A stretch of 64,000 nucleotides of DNA from Sulfuriferula thiophila (lineage in GTDB: Bacteria; Pseudomonadota; Gammaproteobacteria; Burkholderiales; Sulfuriferulaceae): NCBI RefSeq assembly GCF_003864975.1, contig NZ_BHGL01000007.1, forward strand, positions 62,001 through 126,000, given 5' to 3'. Position 1 is the first letter of the stretch; the number at the start of each line of letters is the position of its first letter. A model generated the notes under the pieces. It was not told the origin of the DNA, did no database searches, and saw nothing but the letters and a program-made list of their open reading frames with translations. The translations under genes were made by a program, and so were the position numbers. Below, piece after piece: positions 20,972-32,988 of the stretch.

Positions 20972-23900
20972 TCAGGCAGTCAACTGCCCATGTAATCCTT
21001 GTAAATCGTACACTTTCAGTTCGCTCATCGCCTGCATACCGATACACGCAGCGCGCGCACCTGCTAGCGTAGTGTAATAAGTGACACGTTGTGCCAGCGC
21101 AGCACGGCGTATCTCTACTGAATCACGCACCGCCCGCTTATCATCGACCACATTAACGATAAAACTGATTTCATTATTTTTGATCATATCCACAATATGC
21201 GGACGACCTTCTGCAACTTTATTCACGATGGTCACAGCCAGTCCGCCTGCACTCAATGCAGCGGCGGTACCGCGCGTCGCGTGCAATACGAAACCCAGTG
21301 CAACCAATTGCGCGCCAATCTCGACTATTTTTTCTTTATCTGCATTGCGCACACTGATAAACGCATGACCACCTTTAGGCAATTTAACGCTGGCTGCCAA
21401 TTGCGACTTTACAAACGCTTCCGCAAATGTCTTACCTACGCCCATCACTTCACCGGTAGATTTCATCTCAGGACCAAGTAACGTATCGACACCCTGGAAC
21501 TTGGCGAACGGGAATACCGCTTCCTTCACCGAAAAATACGGCGGCACGATTTCTTTGGTAACTCCCTGCGCCTTTAAGCTCATGCCCGCCATGCAGCGTG
21601 CAGCAACCTTAGCCAGCGGCACACCCGTAGCCTTGGATACAAACGGCACGGTACGTGATGCACGCGGATTGACCTCAAGCACATAAACCGTTTCGCCTTG
21701 CAGGGCAAACTGCACGTTCATCAGTCCGACTACATTTAAAGCACGCGCCATGGCCACTGTTTGCCGGCGGATTTCATCCTGTACTGCAGGTGTTAAACTG
21801 TATGGCGGTAATGAACACGCCGAATCGCCAGAGTGCACGCCAGCCTGTTCAATATGTTCCATAATGCCGCCGATAACGACATCAACGCCATCGGAAACAG
21901 CATCCACGTCGATCTCGATCGCATCATTCAAGAAGCGATCCAGCAAGACTGGCGAATCATTGGAGACTTTAACCGCTTCGCGCATATAACGCTGTAAATC
22001 CTGCTCTTCGCGTACAATTTCCATCGCGCGCCCACCCAGTACATAGGAAGGCCGCACCACCAATGGGTAGCCGATCTCTGCCGCAAGGCGGATGGCTTCT
22101 TCAGCAGAACGCGCTGTACGGTTAGGCGGCTGCTTCAGACCCAGGCCCATCAGCATCTGCTGAAAACGCTCACGATCTTCTGCACAGTCAATCATATCTG
22201 GCGTTGTACCGATGATAGGCGCACCAAAGGCTTCCAGGTCCCGCGCGAGCTTCAACGGTGTTTGTCCGCCATACTGCACGATCACGCCTACCGGCTTCTC
22301 GATACGTACAATTTCCAGCACATCTTCCAGCGTCAACGATTCAAAATACAAACGGTCGGAAGTGTCGTAGTCAGTAGAGACAGTCTCCGGATTACAATTG
22401 ACCATGATGGTTTCGTAACCATCTTCACGCATCGCCAACGCCGCATGCACACAGCAGTAATCAAACTCAATACCCTGACCGATACGGTTAGGCCCGCCAC
22501 CCAGCACCATGATTTTTTTACGATCGGTCGGATGTGACTCGCATTCTTCTTCATACGTTGAATACATATACGCAGTATGTGTCGCAAACTCGGCGGCACA
22601 GGTATCGACCCGCTTGTACACCGGATGGATACCCAGATCCCAGCGGCGCGCACGCACTGCATGCTTGTCACAGCCCAGCAGGCTGGACAGCCGGCGATCA
22701 GCAAAACCGTTGCGCTTCAAACGACGCAATTCTGCCGCATCGATATCCGCCAATTGACGGCCTTGCAGACTGGCTTCGTCTGCCATTAACGCCTGAATCT
22801 GCACCAGAAACCATGGATCGATTTTGGTAAACTCAAAAATCTCTTCCATGCTCATCCCGATACGGAAGGCATCTGCTACGTACCACAGACGCTCAGGGCC
22901 GGGATTGCCGATTTCAGCCTCGATCACATCACGATCGCTGGTCAGCGGATTAAGACCATCCATGCCGGTCTCCAGACCACGCAACGCTTTTTGCAAGGAT
23001 TCGCGGAAAGTACGGCCGATCGCCATCACCTCGCCCACCGATTTCATTTGCGTGGTCAGGCGGTCATTCGCTTGCGGGAATTTTTCAAACGCAAAACGAG
23101 GAATCTTGGTCACTACATAATCGATACTCGGCTCAAACGAAGCCGGAGTAGCGCCACCGGTAATGTCGTTTTTCAGCTCATCCAGCGTATAGCCGATTGC
23201 CAGCTTAGCGGCGATTTTGGCAATCGGGAAGCCCGTGGCTTTCGATGCCAGTGCCGAAGAGCGCGATACACGCGGATTCATCTCGATCACCACCATGCGC
23301 CCGTCAGCCGGATTAATACCGAACTGCACGTTGGAACCGCCCGTCTCGACACCAATCTCACGCAGCACGGCTATCGATGCATTGCGCAATATCTGATATT
23401 CGCGGTCAGTCAGGGTTTGTGACGGCGCTACGGTGATCGAGTCGCCGGTATGCACGCCCATAGGGTCAAGGTTCTCAATGGAACAAACAATGATGCAGTT
23501 ATCCTTGCGGTCACGCACCACTTCCATTTCGTACTCTTTCCAGCCGATCAGCGATTCTTCAATCAGCAGTTCATGCGTAGGCGATGCTTCCAGACCGCGC
23601 TCGCAAATCTCGGTGAATTCTTCCTTGTTGTAGGCAATACCGCCGCCCGTACCCCCCATCGTGAACGATGGTCGAATAATAGTCGGAAAACCCATCACTG
23701 CCTGCACTTGCAGGGCTTCTTCCATGCTGTGTGCGATGGACGACCGCGGCGAAGCCAGTCCGATACGGGTCATTGCCTGCTTGAACTTCTCACGGTCTTC
23801 CGCCATGTCGATGGCATCACGTGACGCACCGATCATTTCCACCTGATATTTTTCCAGCACACCATGCTTGGCCAGGTCCAGCGCGCAATTCAGCGCGGTC

Positions 23901-24178
23901 TGTCCGCCCATGGTGGGCAATAACGCATCAGGGCGCTCTTTTTCAATGATTTTTTCCAGCACCTGCCAGGTTATCGGCTCGATATAAGTCACATCGGCCA
24001 TGTCCGGGTCAGTCATGATTGTCGCCGGGTTGGAGTTCACCAGAATGACTTTATACCCCTCTTCGCGCAAGGCTTTACACGCCTGTGCGCCGGAGTAGTC
24101 AAATTCGCATGCCTGGCCGATGACAATAGGGCCGGCACCGATAATCAGTATGCTATGTAGGTCTGTACGCTTAGGCAT
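20972..24178 (-). CDS. carB: Carbamoyl phosphate synthase large subunit
   Basis: Makes carbamoyl phosphate from bicarbonate, ammonia supplied by CarA, and two ATP, for arginine and pyrimidine synthesis. At 1068 residues it is full length, with two homologous ATP-grasp halves: the first begins [21 protein letters not shown], the second [20 protein letters not shown] near residue 560. The C-terminal MGS-like allosteric domain ([14 protein letters not shown] onward) binds UMP or ornithine. It is separated from carA by 138 bases that carry a hairpin. Confidence 0.98.
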   Translation of the reverse strand: MPKRTDLHSILIIGAGPIVIGQACEFDYSGAQACKALREEGYKVILVNSNPATIMTDPDMADVTYIEPITWQVLEKIIEKERPDALLPTMGGQTALNCALDLAKHGVLEKYQVEMIGASRDAIDMAEDREKFKQAMTRIGLASPRSSIAHSMEEALQVQAVMGFPTIIRPSFTMGGTGGGIAYNKEEFTEICERGLEASPTHELLIEESLIGWKEYEMEVVRDRKDNCIIVCSIENLDPMGVHTGDSITVAPSQTLTDREYQILRNASIAVLREIGVETGGSNVQFGINPADGRMVVIEMNPRVSRSSALASKATGFPIAKIAAKLAIGYTLDELKNDITGGATPASFEPSIDYVVTKIPRFAFEKFPQANDRLTTQMKSVGEVMAIGRTFRESLQKALRGLETGMDGLNPLTSDRDVIEAEIGNPGPERLWYVADAFRIGMSMEEIFEFTKIDPWFLVQIQALMADEASLQGRQLADIDAAELRRLKRNGFADRRLSSLLGCDKHAVRARRWDLGIHPVYKRVDTCAAEFATHTAYMYSTYEEECESHPTDRKKIMVLGGGPNRIGQGIEFDYCCVHAALAMREDGYETIMVNCNPETVSTDYDTSDRLYFESLTLEDVLEIVRIEKPVGVIVQYGGQTPLKLARDLEAFGAPIIGTTPDMIDCAEDRERFQQMLMGLGLKQPPNRTARSAEEAIRLAAEIGYPLVVRPSYVLGGRAMEIVREEQDLQRYMREAVKVSNDSPVLLDRFLNDAIEIDVDAVSDGVDVVIGGIMEHIEQAGVHSGDSACSLPPYSLTPAVQDEIRRQTVAMARALNVVGLMNVQFALQGETVYVLEVNPRASRTVPFVSKATGVPLAKVAARCMAGMSLKAQGVTKEIVPPYFSVKEAVFPFAKFQGVDTLLGPEMKSTGEVMGVGKTFAEAFVKSQLAASVKLPKGGHAFISVRNADKEKIVEIGAQLVALGFVLHATRGTAAALSAGGLAVTIVNKVAEGRPHIVDMIKNNEISFIVNVVDDKRAVRDSVEIRRAALAQRVTYYTTLAGARAACIGMQAMSELKVYDLQGLHGQLTA

Positions 24179-24279
24179 AATTTTTTAGGCAAGATTAACG
24201 AACACATTTAAACTTCAGAACTGCCGCACAACAACATACTGCCCGGCATCCCCAACTCTAAACATCTTCTAACAACAAT

Positions 24280-24307
24280 AAACCGGCATACAGCCGCCGG
24301 TTTTTAA
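24280..24307 (-). terminator. Hairpin between carA and carB
   Basis: On the minus strand AAACCGGC (24303-24296) pairs with GCCGGTTT (24287-24280) across an eight-base loop, 14 bases after the carA stop. The run that follows is ATTGTTG, not a clean U-tract, so it is more likely a partial terminator or RNA-stability element than a full stop. Confidence 0.5.
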
Positions 24308-24316
24308 AGTAAACGA

Positions 24317-25444
24317 TTAGCGCGCTTGCATCAGCGCAATAAAGCGATCAAACAGATAATCCACATCATGCGGCCCCGGGCTTGCTTCCGGATGGCCCTG
24401 GAAACTGAACGCAGGCACATCGGTACGCGCAATACCCTGCAATGAACCATCAAACAGCGACGTATGCGTCACCCGTATATTATCCGGCAACGTGTCTGCA
24501 TCCACCGCGAAACCATGGTTCTGACTGGTAATCGCCACGCGTCCAGTATCCATGTCTTTCACCGGATGGTTTGCACCATGATGACCGAATTTCATTTTGA
24601 CGGTTTTAGCACCGGAAGCCAGCGCCAGCAATTGATGCCCCAGACAGATACCAAACGTAGGGATACCGGTTGCCACCAGTTCGCGGATAGCCGTAATCGC
24701 ATAATCGCATGGCTCTGGATCGCCCGGCCCATTGGACAAGAAGATACCATCCGGGTTCAGCGCCAGCGCGTCTTGTGCACTGGCTTGTGCAGGCAACACA
24801 GTGATTTTGCAACCACGTTGTGCCAGCATGCGCAGAATATTCCGTTTCACCCCATAGTCAAACGCAACCACATGGAACGGCGTTGCAGTAGGCGTAGTAA
24901 AGCCTTTACCCAGGCACCACTCACCCTCGGTCCAGGTATAAGCCGATTTCGCTGACACCACTTTTGCCAGATCCATACCTGCCAGACCAGGGAAACCACG
25001 GGCCAGACGTAAGGCTTCGGCATCATCCACATCACCCGCCATGATGCAACCAGATTGCGCGCCAGTTTCGCGTAACAACCGGGTTAAACGACGGGTATCA
25101 ATATCGGCGATTGCAACTTTATTTTGCGCAATCAGGTAATCTGACAACGACTCGGTCGAACGGAAATTGCTTGCTAACAATGGCAAATCGCGCACTACCA
25201 GGCCAGCGGCATGTATTTGCGTTGATTCGACATCTTCTGGATTAACGCCAGTATTGCCAATATGAGGATAAGTAAGTGTGACGATCTGACGAGAATATGA
25301 GGGGTCAGTCAGGATTTCCTGATAGCCCGACATGGCAGTATTAAATACCACCTCGCCAACTGTTGAACCTAACGCGCCGATGGCAACACCGCGAAAAACT
25401 GAACCATCAGCAAGCACCAAAATAGCGGATTGAGCGTGCGACAA
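24317..25444 (-). CDS. carA: Carbamoyl phosphate synthase small (glutaminase) subunit
   Basis: Hydrolyses glutamine and channels ammonia to CarB. The 375-residue chain has the N-terminal CPSase domain ([33 protein letters not shown] in family form) and a class I glutamine amidotransferase domain with the nucleophile in [12 protein letters not shown] and His-Glu in [11 protein letters not shown]. It begins the carA-carB-greA-DUF4149 series. Confidence 0.97.
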   Translation of the reverse strand: MSHAQSAILVLADGSVFRGVAIGALGSTVGEVVFNTAMSGYQEILTDPSYSRQIVTLTYPHIGNTGVNPEDVESTQIHAAGLVVRDLPLLASNFRSTESLSDYLIAQNKVAIADIDTRRLTRLLRETGAQSGCIMAGDVDDAEALRLARGFPGLAGMDLAKVVSAKSAYTWTEGEWCLGKGFTTPTATPFHVVAFDYGVKRNILRMLAQRGCKITVLPAQASAQDALALNPDGIFLSNGPGDPEPCDYAITAIRELVATGIPTFGICLGHQLLALASGAKTVKMKFGHHGANHPVKDMDTGRVAITSQNHGFAVDADTLPDNIRVTHTSLFDGSLQGIARTDVPAFSFQGHPEASPGPHDVDYLFDRFIALMQAR

Positions 25445-25567
25445 GGGAGTACTCCGGTGTGAGGCTTATACAAAGAAGCGGGCAAGGTTCACACCACGCC
25501 CGCCTCTGCAAGAATTACAGCATTTTACCGTATTAAGGCACTAAGTTCAATCTGCATTCGGCCTGGC

Positions 25568-28500
25568 CTAATAACATACCGTGACCGCTGCCGCACCCAG
25601 ACCAGATTGCAGCGTAGCCAACAAGTCATCATGCAGCATCACCCGCCAGCTTGCCCCTAACTCCATATCGGTCTGCACTTGCGCCAGGCGATAGCGCAAT
25701 TGCACCAGACAACCGCTTTCATCATTGCAATACGGACGCAACCAGCCCTGCAACTGACTTACCGTCAAAGTCGGGCCCGCTGTTATCTGCAACGATTTGG
25801 CATAACGCGTACGCGCACTGGTTACATCAAACAGTTTATCCACATTGATACGCAAGCCGCCCGAGTAGTCGTCTTTGCTGACTTTGCCTTCCACCAGCAA
25901 CAAGCTGTCTTCCTTAAGCCAATCCCGATGGCGCTCGAACACCTCGTTAAAAATCGGCACTTCCACAGTTGCCAGACCATCATCCAGCAACACGAACGCC
26001 ATTTTGCCGCGCCGTGTCATCTGCGTACGCATAGATACGATAATACCGGCCAGCAATACCGGCTGCGGGTTAGGCGCGAGTTTATCCAGACGGGTTTTGA
26101 TCAGTGCCTTCAGCTCACTGGCGTATGCATTAAACGGATGACCGCTGAAATAGAACCCCAACGCCAGCTTTTCCTGCAGCAGCTTGTCCTTTTCCGGCCA
26201 GCGCGGCACATCCACCAATGCCGGCTGGGTATCCGGATGGCTGTCGAAATCATCGAACAAACCGCCCTGATTCACTGACGCCGCGGCCTGATCCGCCAGC
26301 TCCAGCGCCATACCCACCGATGCCAGCAGCGCAGCCCGATGATCATTAACACCGTCAAATGCGCCCGCGCGGATCAGCGATTCCAGCGTGCGCCGGTTGA
26401 CGCTACGCTTGTCTACCCGCCGTGCCAGATCAAACAGATCAACAAACGGGCCATCCTGCTCACGCGCCGCCACAATGGCGTTGATCGCAGCTTCACCAGT
26501 GCCTTTAACCGCACCCAGACCATAACGGATCTGCCGCTCATTTTCCGGCGCAAACCGATAGCCGGAACGATTAATATCCGGCGGCAGCACTTCCAGCCCG
26601 CTCGCCAGAGTATCTTCATAAAAATTCTTGACCTTGTCGGTATCATCCATATCCGCCGATAGGGTCGCGGCCATGAACGCCGCCGGATGATGGGCTTTCA
26701 GGTAGGCCGTATGATAAGCCACCAGCGCATAAGCGGCAGAGTGCGACTTGTTGAAACCATAGCCGGCAAACTTTTCCATCAGGTCGAAAATATAAGTCGC
26801 CTGCTTGGCATCCACGCCTTTCACCACCGCGCCATTGACGAAAATATCGCGGTGTTCGGCCATTTCCTCGGCCTTTTTCTTGCCCATCGCGCGCCGCAGC
26901 AAGTCCGCAGAGCCCAGCGTATAGCCGCCCATGATCTGCGCGATCTGCATCACCTGTTCCTGATAGACGATGACACCGTAAGTCGGCTTCAGCGTACCTT
27001 CCAGCATCGGATGCATGTAATCAACCTTGGCCTTGCCATGCTTACGGTTGATAAAGTCGTCCACCATCCCCGATTCCAGCGGCCCCGGACGGAACAGCGC
27101 AACTAGCGCCACTACGTCTTCAAAGCAGTCCGGCTGCAAACGCCGGATCAGGTCTTTCATGCCGCGCGATTCCAGCTGGAATACTGCTGTGGTTTTACAC
27201 GACTTGAGCAACGTAAAGCTGCCTCTATCATTGAGCGGCAAGGTCTCCAGACTGAACGGCGCCTTGCCATCCGGGGACAGTGCCGCCACGTAACGCATCG
27301 CCCAGTCGAGAATGGTAAGCGTACGCAGACCCAGAAAGTCGAACTTCACCAGCCCGGCTTTTTCCACATCGTCCTTGTCGAACTGCGACACCGCAGAGTC
27401 CGAACCCTCAGCCAGATAAATCGGACAGAAATCGGTAATCTTACCCGGCGCAATGAGCACACCACCGGCGTGCATACCGACGTTACGGGTCAGGTCTTCG
27501 AGTTTTTCCGCCAGCCCGAACAGCTCGCGCACATCTTCTTCATTGTCGTAACGCTCTTTGAGCTGCGGCTCCATTTCCAGCGCCTTGCGCAACGACACCG
27601 GCTTCACCCCTTCGATCGGGATCATCTTGGATAACTGGTCGCACAGGTTATATGGCAGATCCAGCACACGGCCGACGTCGCGGATCACCGATTTGGAACC
27701 GAGCGTGCCGAAGGTCACGATCTGCGACACCGCCTCACGTCCGTATTTGTCCTTGACGTAATTGATTACGCGCTCACGGCCGTCCTGACAGAAATCGACG
27801 TCAAAGTCGGGCATGGATACCCGTTCAGGATTCAGGAAGCGTTCGAACAGCAGGTCGTACGGCAGCGGATCCAGATCGGTAATCCCCAGCACGTACGCCA
27901 CCAGCGAACCCGCACCGGAACCCCGCCCCGGCCCCACCGGCACGCCGTTATGCTTGGCCCAGTTAATAAAATCGGCCACGATCAGGAAGTAGCCAGGGAA
28001 ACCCATCTGGATAATCGTGCCCAGCTCGAATTCCAGCCGTTCCTGATACTCCGGGTAACGTCGCTCACGTTCCGCCGCATCGGGATACAACACCTGCATG
28101 CGCGCTGCCAGACCTTCGGCAGAGCGCTGGCGCAGAAAGTCATCCAGGGTCATGCCATCAGGGGTGGGGAACTGCGGCAGTTTGCTTTTGCCCAGCTCAA
28201 GATTCAGCGAACAGCGCTTGGCAATTTCCACGCTATTGGCCAGCGCTTCCGGCAGATCGGCAAACAACTCCGCCATTTCTGCCTGAGATTTGAAATATTG
28301 TTCTTCGGTAAATACCCGCTGCCGGCGCCGATCGCCGAGCAAGGCGCCTTCGGCAATACATACCCGCGCCTCGTGTGCTTTGTAATCGTCACGATCCAGA
28401 AACTGGATCGGATGTGTCGCTACCACTGGCAACCCAAGCTCGGCCGCCAACGGCAAAGTCAGCTGCAGGCAATTCTCAGCGTCTACCAGACCGGTACGCT

Positions 28501-29014
28501 GTATTTCCAGATAGTAGCGTTGCGGAAACAATGCCGCCCAACGACTGGCTGCGGCACGAGCTGCAACATCATTCCCGGTCAGCAAAGCCTGTCCGACATC
28601 ACCCATCTGTGCGCCGGACAAGGCAATCAATCCTTCCGTGTTTATCTCTTCCAGCCATGCAGGCTGCAGCTCGGCTCGCCCACGCGAACGATTCTCCCGA
28701 TAGGCTCGCGTCAGCAATTCAGACAGGGTGCGATAGCCAGCAAGATTCTGCGCCAGCAGCAATAACCGGCTCGGACGGTCTCGCTCCAGGTCATTACTGA
28801 CCCAGACATCGCAACCCATAATCGGTTTAACGCCTTTGCCGCGCGCGGCCTGATAGAACTTGACCAGCCCGAACAGATTGGACAAATCTGTCAGCGCCAG
28901 CGCAGGCATGCCGTCGCCAGCAGCACGCGCTACCGCGTCGTCAATACGCACGATACCGTCAGTGATGGAATACTCCGAATGGAGCCGCAGATGAATAAAT
29001 TGGGGAGCAGACAT
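25568..29014 (-). CDS. dnaE: DNA polymerase III alpha subunit
   Basis: Catalytic subunit of the replicative polymerase. The 1148-residue protein starts with a PHP domain (LRLHSEYSITDGIVRIDD). The polymerase active-site aspartates lie in MPDFDVDFCQDGRE near residue 405, preceded by GPGRGSGAGSLVAY. Later come the tandem HhH, OB-fold (VLLAGIIVSMRTQMTRRGKMAF) and C-terminal tau-binding parts. Length and domain order are normal for the DnaE1 type. It is divergent from trhO. Confidence 0.97.
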   Translation of the reverse strand: MSAPQFIHLRLHSEYSITDGIVRIDDAVARAAGDGMPALALTDLSNLFGLVKFYQAARGKGVKPIMGCDVWVSNDLERDRPSRLLLLAQNLAGYRTLSELLTRAYRENRSRGRAELQPAWLEEINTEGLIALSGAQMGDVGQALLTGNDVAARAAASRWAALFPQRYYLEIQRTGLVDAENCLQLTLPLAAELGLPVVATHPIQFLDRDDYKAHEARVCIAEGALLGDRRRQRVFTEEQYFKSQAEMAELFADLPEALANSVEIAKRCSLNLELGKSKLPQFPTPDGMTLDDFLRQRSAEGLAARMQVLYPDAAERERRYPEYQERLEFELGTIIQMGFPGYFLIVADFINWAKHNGVPVGPGRGSGAGSLVAYVLGITDLDPLPYDLLFERFLNPERVSMPDFDVDFCQDGRERVINYVKDKYGREAVSQIVTFGTLGSKSVIRDVGRVLDLPYNLCDQLSKMIPIEGVKPVSLRKALEMEPQLKERYDNEEDVRELFGLAEKLEDLTRNVGMHAGGVLIAPGKITDFCPIYLAEGSDSAVSQFDKDDVEKAGLVKFDFLGLRTLTILDWAMRYVAALSPDGKAPFSLETLPLNDRGSFTLLKSCKTTAVFQLESRGMKDLIRRLQPDCFEDVVALVALFRPGPLESGMVDDFINRKHGKAKVDYMHPMLEGTLKPTYGVIVYQEQVMQIAQIMGGYTLGSADLLRRAMGKKKAEEMAEHRDIFVNGAVVKGVDAKQATYIFDLMEKFAGYGFNKSHSAAYALVAYHTAYLKAHHPAAFMAATLSADMDDTDKVKNFYEDTLASGLEVLPPDINRSGYRFAPENERQIRYGLGAVKGTGEAAINAIVAAREQDGPFVDLFDLARRVDKRSVNRRTLESLIRAGAFDGVNDHRAALLASVGMALELADQAAASVNQGGLFDDFDSHPDTQPALVDVPRWPEKDKLLQEKLALGFYFSGHPFNAYASELKALIKTRLDKLAPNPQPVLLAGIIVSMRTQMTRRGKMAFVLLDDGLATVEVPIFNEVFERHRDWLKEDSLLLVEGKVSKDDYSGGLRINVDKLFDVTSARTRYAKSLQITAGPTLTVSQLQGWLRPYCNDESGCLVQLRYRLAQVQTDMELGASWRVMLHDDLLATLQSGLGAAAVTVCY

Positions 29015-29131
29015 GCTGACATTTTACCCCAGAAACCATGACCCCAACATTACCGAAACCACGCTTAGCGCATTCAGCACTCCGCCAATACGCTATAATG
29101 CTGTTTAATCAAATCGCTACAGCCACACATC

Positions 29132-29959
29132 ATGTCCAGCATATTAAACATCGCCGCCTATCGTTTCGTCGAACTCGAGCAACTCCCGGAATTGCGCGAG
29201 CAGTTCCGCCAGCGTAGCGCCGCCCATAAACTCAAGGGCACCATTCTGCTTACACCGGAAGGCATTAACATGTTCCTGGCAGGTGAAGCCACAGAACTGG
29301 AAGCCTTTATCGACTGGCTTACCGCTGACGCCCGCTTTGCCGGGATCGAAATCAAACGCAGCTGGTCGGATGAAATCCCGTTCAACCGCATGCTGGTTAA
29401 ACTCAAAAAAGAAATCATCACCTTCCACCAGCCCGATTTTCAGCGCACCGCACATCCGGCACCGCAACTGCCGGCAGCCGAGTTAAAAAAATGGTACGAC
29501 GAAGGGCGCGAATTCATCATCGTGGATACCCGCAACGACTTTGAATACCAGGTCGGCACGTTCAAAAACGCAGTTAACCTGCAACTCAATACCTTTGGTG
29601 ATTTTGCTGCCGCAACTGAACAGCTCAAAGACTACCGCGACATCCCGATTGTCACCTTCTGCACCGGCGGCATACGCTGCGAGAAGGCCGCCCCCTTCAT
29701 GGCCGGCGAAGGCTTTAATCAGGTGTATCAACTGCAGGGTGGCATACTGAAATATTTTGAAGAATGCGGCGCGAGCCACTATGACGGCGAATGTTTCGTG
29801 TTTGATAAACGCGTTGCGCTGGATGGCGACCTCAAGCCGACGGAAACCAATATCTGCTTTGCCTGCCGTACCGTGCTTACCCCGGCAGAACAGACGTCAC
29901 CGGATTATGTGGTCGGTATCTCCTGCCCGCATTGCGCAGGCAAACAGGCTGCCGCCTGA
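29132..29959 (+). CDS. trhO: tRNA uridine(34) hydroxylase (rhodanese family)
   Basis: Oxygen-dependent 5-hydroxylation of U34 in certain tRNAs, by similarity to TrhO/YceA. The 275-residue protein has an N-terminal ferredoxin-like domain (LKGTILLTPEGINMFLAG), a rhodanese domain with the active-site Cys in TFCTGGIRCEKA, and a C-terminal Cys-rich tail (CFACRTVLTPAEQ ... GISCPHCAGKQ) with two CxxC pairs that probably bind a metal. It is convergent with def, 15 bases apart. Confidence 0.92.
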   Translation: MSSILNIAAYRFVELEQLPELREQFRQRSAAHKLKGTILLTPEGINMFLAGEATELEAFIDWLTADARFAGIEIKRSWSDEIPFNRMLVKLKKEIITFHQPDFQRTAHPAPQLPAAELKKWYDEGREFIIVDTRNDFEYQVGTFKNAVNLQLNTFGDFAAATEQLKDYRDIPIVTFCTGGIRCEKAAPFMAGEGFNQVYQLQGGILKYFEECGASHYDGECFVFDKRVALDGDLKPTETNICFACRTVLTPAEQTSPDYVVGISCPHCAGKQAAA

Positions 29960-29974
29960 CCATCGACCCAGCAC

Positions 29975-30514
29975 TCAGTCGTCAGCAGCAGCGGCACCGA
30001 GGTCAGGAAACAGCACCTCGGTAAAGCCGAAATAGCGCAAATCCTTAATCCGCATGGGGTAGAGCACACCCCACAGATGATCGACCTCATGTTGCACCAC
30101 ACGGGCATGAAAGCCCGATACGGTACGGTCTATGCTGTTACCAAACTGATCAAAGCCCTGATAGCGCAACTGCGTGTAACGCGGCACCAGGCCGCGCATC
30201 CCCGGAACGGACAGACAACCCTCCCAGGCTTCGTCCTGCTCCTCAGTTAACGCCGTGAGTGTGGGATTGATCAGTACGGTTTCCGGCACCGCTTCAGCAT
30301 CGGGATAACGCGGGTTATTCGCCACACTGAATATCACCACCTGCAGGCTGACGCCGATTTGCGGCGCAGCCAGACCAGCGCCGTTGAGCGCAGTCATGGT
30401 ATCGCGCAAATCTGTTACCAGCGCATGCAACTCCGGCGTATCAAACTCCGTCACTGGCAATGCCTGCCGCAACAACAACGGCTCACCCATTTTTAACGTG
30501 GAGCGAATCGCCAT
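29975..30514 (-). CDS. def: Peptide deformylase
   Basis: Metalloenzyme that removes the formyl group from nascent proteins. All three motifs are present in the 179 residues: [16 protein letters not shown] (metal Cys) and QHEVDHLWG (metal His pair with catalytic Glu). It is not beside fmt as in many genomes but follows kup by two bases, so it may be a second deformylase copy whose paralogue lies elsewhere; that is inference. Confidence 0.95.
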   Translation of the reverse strand: MAIRSTLKMGEPLLLRQALPVTEFDTPELHALVTDLRDTMTALNGAGLAAPQIGVSLQVVIFSVANNPRYPDAEAVPETVLINPTLTALTEEQDEAWEGCLSVPGMRGLVPRYTQLRYQGFDQFGNSIDRTVSGFHARVVQHEVDHLWGVLYPMRIKDLRYFGFTEVLFPDLGAAAADD

Positions 30515-30516
30515 GC

Positions 30517-32409
30517 TTATAGCTCTACCTGGGTACCCAGTTCGATCACGCGATTAGTCGGGATATGGAAAAACGCAGTCGCGCTACTGCCGTTGCGTGC
30601 CATACTGACGAACAGTTTTTCACGCCACAACGCCATACCCGGCACTTTGGTCGCAATCAAGGTTTCACGACTGAGGAAGAATGATGTTTCCAGCATATTG
30701 AAACCGTGCTCGTGTATCTTCACACCCTCCAGCGCAAGCGGAATATCCGGTTCATCCTTGAAGCCATAGAACACCGTGACCAGATAAAACTCGTTGCCTA
30801 CTGCCTCCACTGCAACTCGCTCTTCATCCGGCACCCACGGCACATCCCGGGTTTTCACGGTCAACAAAATTACGGTTTCATGGATGACTTTGTTATGCAC
30901 CAGATTATGCAGCATCGCATGCGGCACACCGTCCAGATTGGTGGTCAGGAATACCGCCGTACCGGGGACACGTATCGGCGGATGCGCGGCAATACCACCC
31001 AGAAACGGCAGCAAGGCAATTGATCCAGCCTGCTGGCGTTCGGCCAGTATCTGCCGGCCACGCTTCCAGGTAGTCATCAGTGTAAACATCAGCACACCAA
31101 TCGCCAACGGAAACCAGCCGCCCTGGAAAATTTTGATGGCATTCGCACTGAAGAAGGCCAGATCCACGCTCAGGAAAAACAGCATACCCACCAACGTCGC
31201 CGGCCATCCCCATTTCCACATACCGCGCACTACTACAAAGGCCAGTATCGTATCGATCGCCATGGTACCGGTCACGGCAATACCATAGGCCGAGGCCAGA
31301 TTACTCGACGTCTGGAATCCCAGAATCAACGCCACAATACCCAGCAGCATGGCCCAGTTCATCACCGGCACATAAATCTGCCCGATTTCGCGCGCCGAAG
31401 TATGCACAATATCCATACGCGGCATGAAGCCTAATTGCGTAGCCTGGCGTGTGACTGAAAACACCCCGGAAATCACCGCCTGCGACGCAATCACCGTCGC
31501 CAGCGTCGCCAACCCCACCATAGGATACAGCGCCCAGTCTGGTGCCATGTTGTAAAACGGATTGCTGACCGTACTGGGGTCATGAATCAGCATCGCGCCC
31601 TGGCCGAAATAATTGAGCAGCAATGCCGGCAACACAAACAGAAACCAGGCCGCCCGGATCGGATGCTTGCCGAAATGGCCCATATCCGCATACAACGCCT
31701 CGGCACCAGTCAGTGCCAGCACCACCGCACCCAGCGCCAGGAAACCATGCATACGGTGTTCCGCAAAAAATTCAAATGCATAGCTCGGGTTCAGCGCCTG
31801 CAATACTGCAGGATAGGCTATGATTTTGACCACACCCAGAATCGCCAGTGTAATGAACCACACAATCATGATCGGTCCGAACAGGATACCCACAGTCGCC
31901 GTACCTTTGCGCTGGATGAAAAACAGCGCACCCAGCACCCCCAGTGAAATAGGAATCACAAATTCTTTTAACGCCGGTGTGGCAATCTCCAGCCCTTCAA
32001 CTGCAGACAGCACCGAAATAGCCGGGGTGATGATACCGTCACCAAAAAACAGCGCTCCGCCAAACAGCCCCAGCATCAGTAGCGGCCAGCGCAATTTCGA
32101 ATCCGTACCCACTACCCGCTGCATCAAGGCGATCAAGGCCATAATTCCGCCTTCTCCACGGTTATCGGCACGCATGATGAACACCACGTATTTCAGCGAC
32201 ACCACGATCAGCAGTGACCAGAAGATCAGCGACAGGATACCCAGTACGTTCTCATGACTGGTAGCGATGCCATGCGCAGGGCTGAATACTTCTTTCAGGG
32301 TATAAAGCGGACTGGTTCCAATATCACCGTACACCACGCCAATTGCGGCAACCGACAATGCTGCCAGACTTTGTTTATGAACAGCATCAGCTGAATGAGC
32401 TGCTTGCAT
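30517..32409 (-). CDS. kup: Low-affinity potassium transporter Kup
   Basis: Inner-membrane K+ uptake system of the KUP/HAK/KT family. In 630 residues it shows about 12 transmembrane helices in the first 460 and a cytoplasmic C-terminal domain. Family motifs are visible: [17 protein letters not shown] at the N-terminus, [12 protein letters not shown] after helix 2 and [19 protein letters not shown]. It lies nine bases after pgsA and two before def. Confidence 0.95.
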   Translation of the reverse strand: MQAAHSADAVHKQSLAALSVAAIGVVYGDIGTSPLYTLKEVFSPAHGIATSHENVLGILSLIFWSLLIVVSLKYVVFIMRADNRGEGGIMALIALMQRVVGTDSKLRWPLLMLGLFGGALFFGDGIITPAISVLSAVEGLEIATPALKEFVIPISLGVLGALFFIQRKGTATVGILFGPIMIVWFITLAILGVVKIIAYPAVLQALNPSYAFEFFAEHRMHGFLALGAVVLALTGAEALYADMGHFGKHPIRAAWFLFVLPALLLNYFGQGAMLIHDPSTVSNPFYNMAPDWALYPMVGLATLATVIASQAVISGVFSVTRQATQLGFMPRMDIVHTSAREIGQIYVPVMNWAMLLGIVALILGFQTSSNLASAYGIAVTGTMAIDTILAFVVVRGMWKWGWPATLVGMLFFLSVDLAFFSANAIKIFQGGWFPLAIGVLMFTLMTTWKRGRQILAERQQAGSIALLPFLGGIAAHPPIRVPGTAVFLTTNLDGVPHAMLHNLVHNKVIHETVILLTVKTRDVPWVPDEERVAVEAVGNEFYLVTVFYGFKDEPDIPLALEGVKIHEHGFNMLETSFFLSRETLIATKVPGMALWREKLFVSMARNGSSATAFFHIPTNRVIELGTQVEL

Positions 32410-32418
32410 ATAAATTCC

Positions 32419-32988
32419 TTAACGATGACGTATAACTTCAGGGATAGCCCGGCGCAGATAATACACCATAGACCATATAGTCAGCAGAGCTGCCAACCAG
32501 ATCAGCCATGTACCCAGTTGCTGTATATCCACTCCCAGCCATGATTCATGGAACAGCAGCAACAGAATCGCAATCATTTGTGCGGCTGTTTTAAATTTAC
32601 CTATCATGGAGACCGCAACACTGGAACGCGCACCGATACTGGCCATCCATTCCCGTAAAGCTGAAATCGTAATCTCACGGCCGATAATGATCAAAGCAAT
32701 CAGCGCATCCACGCGCCCCAATTGCACCAGCACGATCAGCGCAGCAGCCACCATCAGCTTGTCTGCCACCGGATCCAGAAAAGCACCAAATGCCGAAGTC
32801 TGATTGAGGATGCGCGCCAGATAGCCATCCAGCCAGTCCGTTACTGCCGCTACCGCAAACATCACTGCCGCCAGCAGGTTTACCTGATGCTCATCCAGCC
32901 AGCCATCCGGCAAATAAAACACTGCCACCACCAGCGGAATCAACAAAATACGCAGCCAAGTCAACAAATTCGGTACATTAAGCGGCAT
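32419..32988 (-). CDS. pgsA: CDP-diacylglycerol-glycerol-3-phosphate 3-phosphatidyltransferase
   Basis: Integral membrane enzyme of phosphatidylglycerol synthesis. The 189-residue protein from the ATG at 32988 begins MPLNVPNLLTWLRILLIP as PgsA does. It has the CDP-alcohol phosphotransferase motif DX2DGX2ARX8GX3DX3D (DWLDGYLAR ... GAFLDPVAD). An in-frame start 32 codons upstream adds residues unlike the family and is rejected. It is the first gene of pgsA-kup-def. Confidence 0.95.
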   Translation of the reverse strand: MPLNVPNLLTWLRILLIPLVVAVFYLPDGWLDEHQVNLLAAVMFAVAAVTDWLDGYLARILNQTSAFGAFLDPVADKLMVAAALIVLVQLGRVDALIALIIIGREITISALREWMASIGARSSVAVSMIGKFKTAAQMIAILLLLFHESWLGVDIQQLGTWLIWLAALLTIWSMVYYLRRAIPEVIRHR

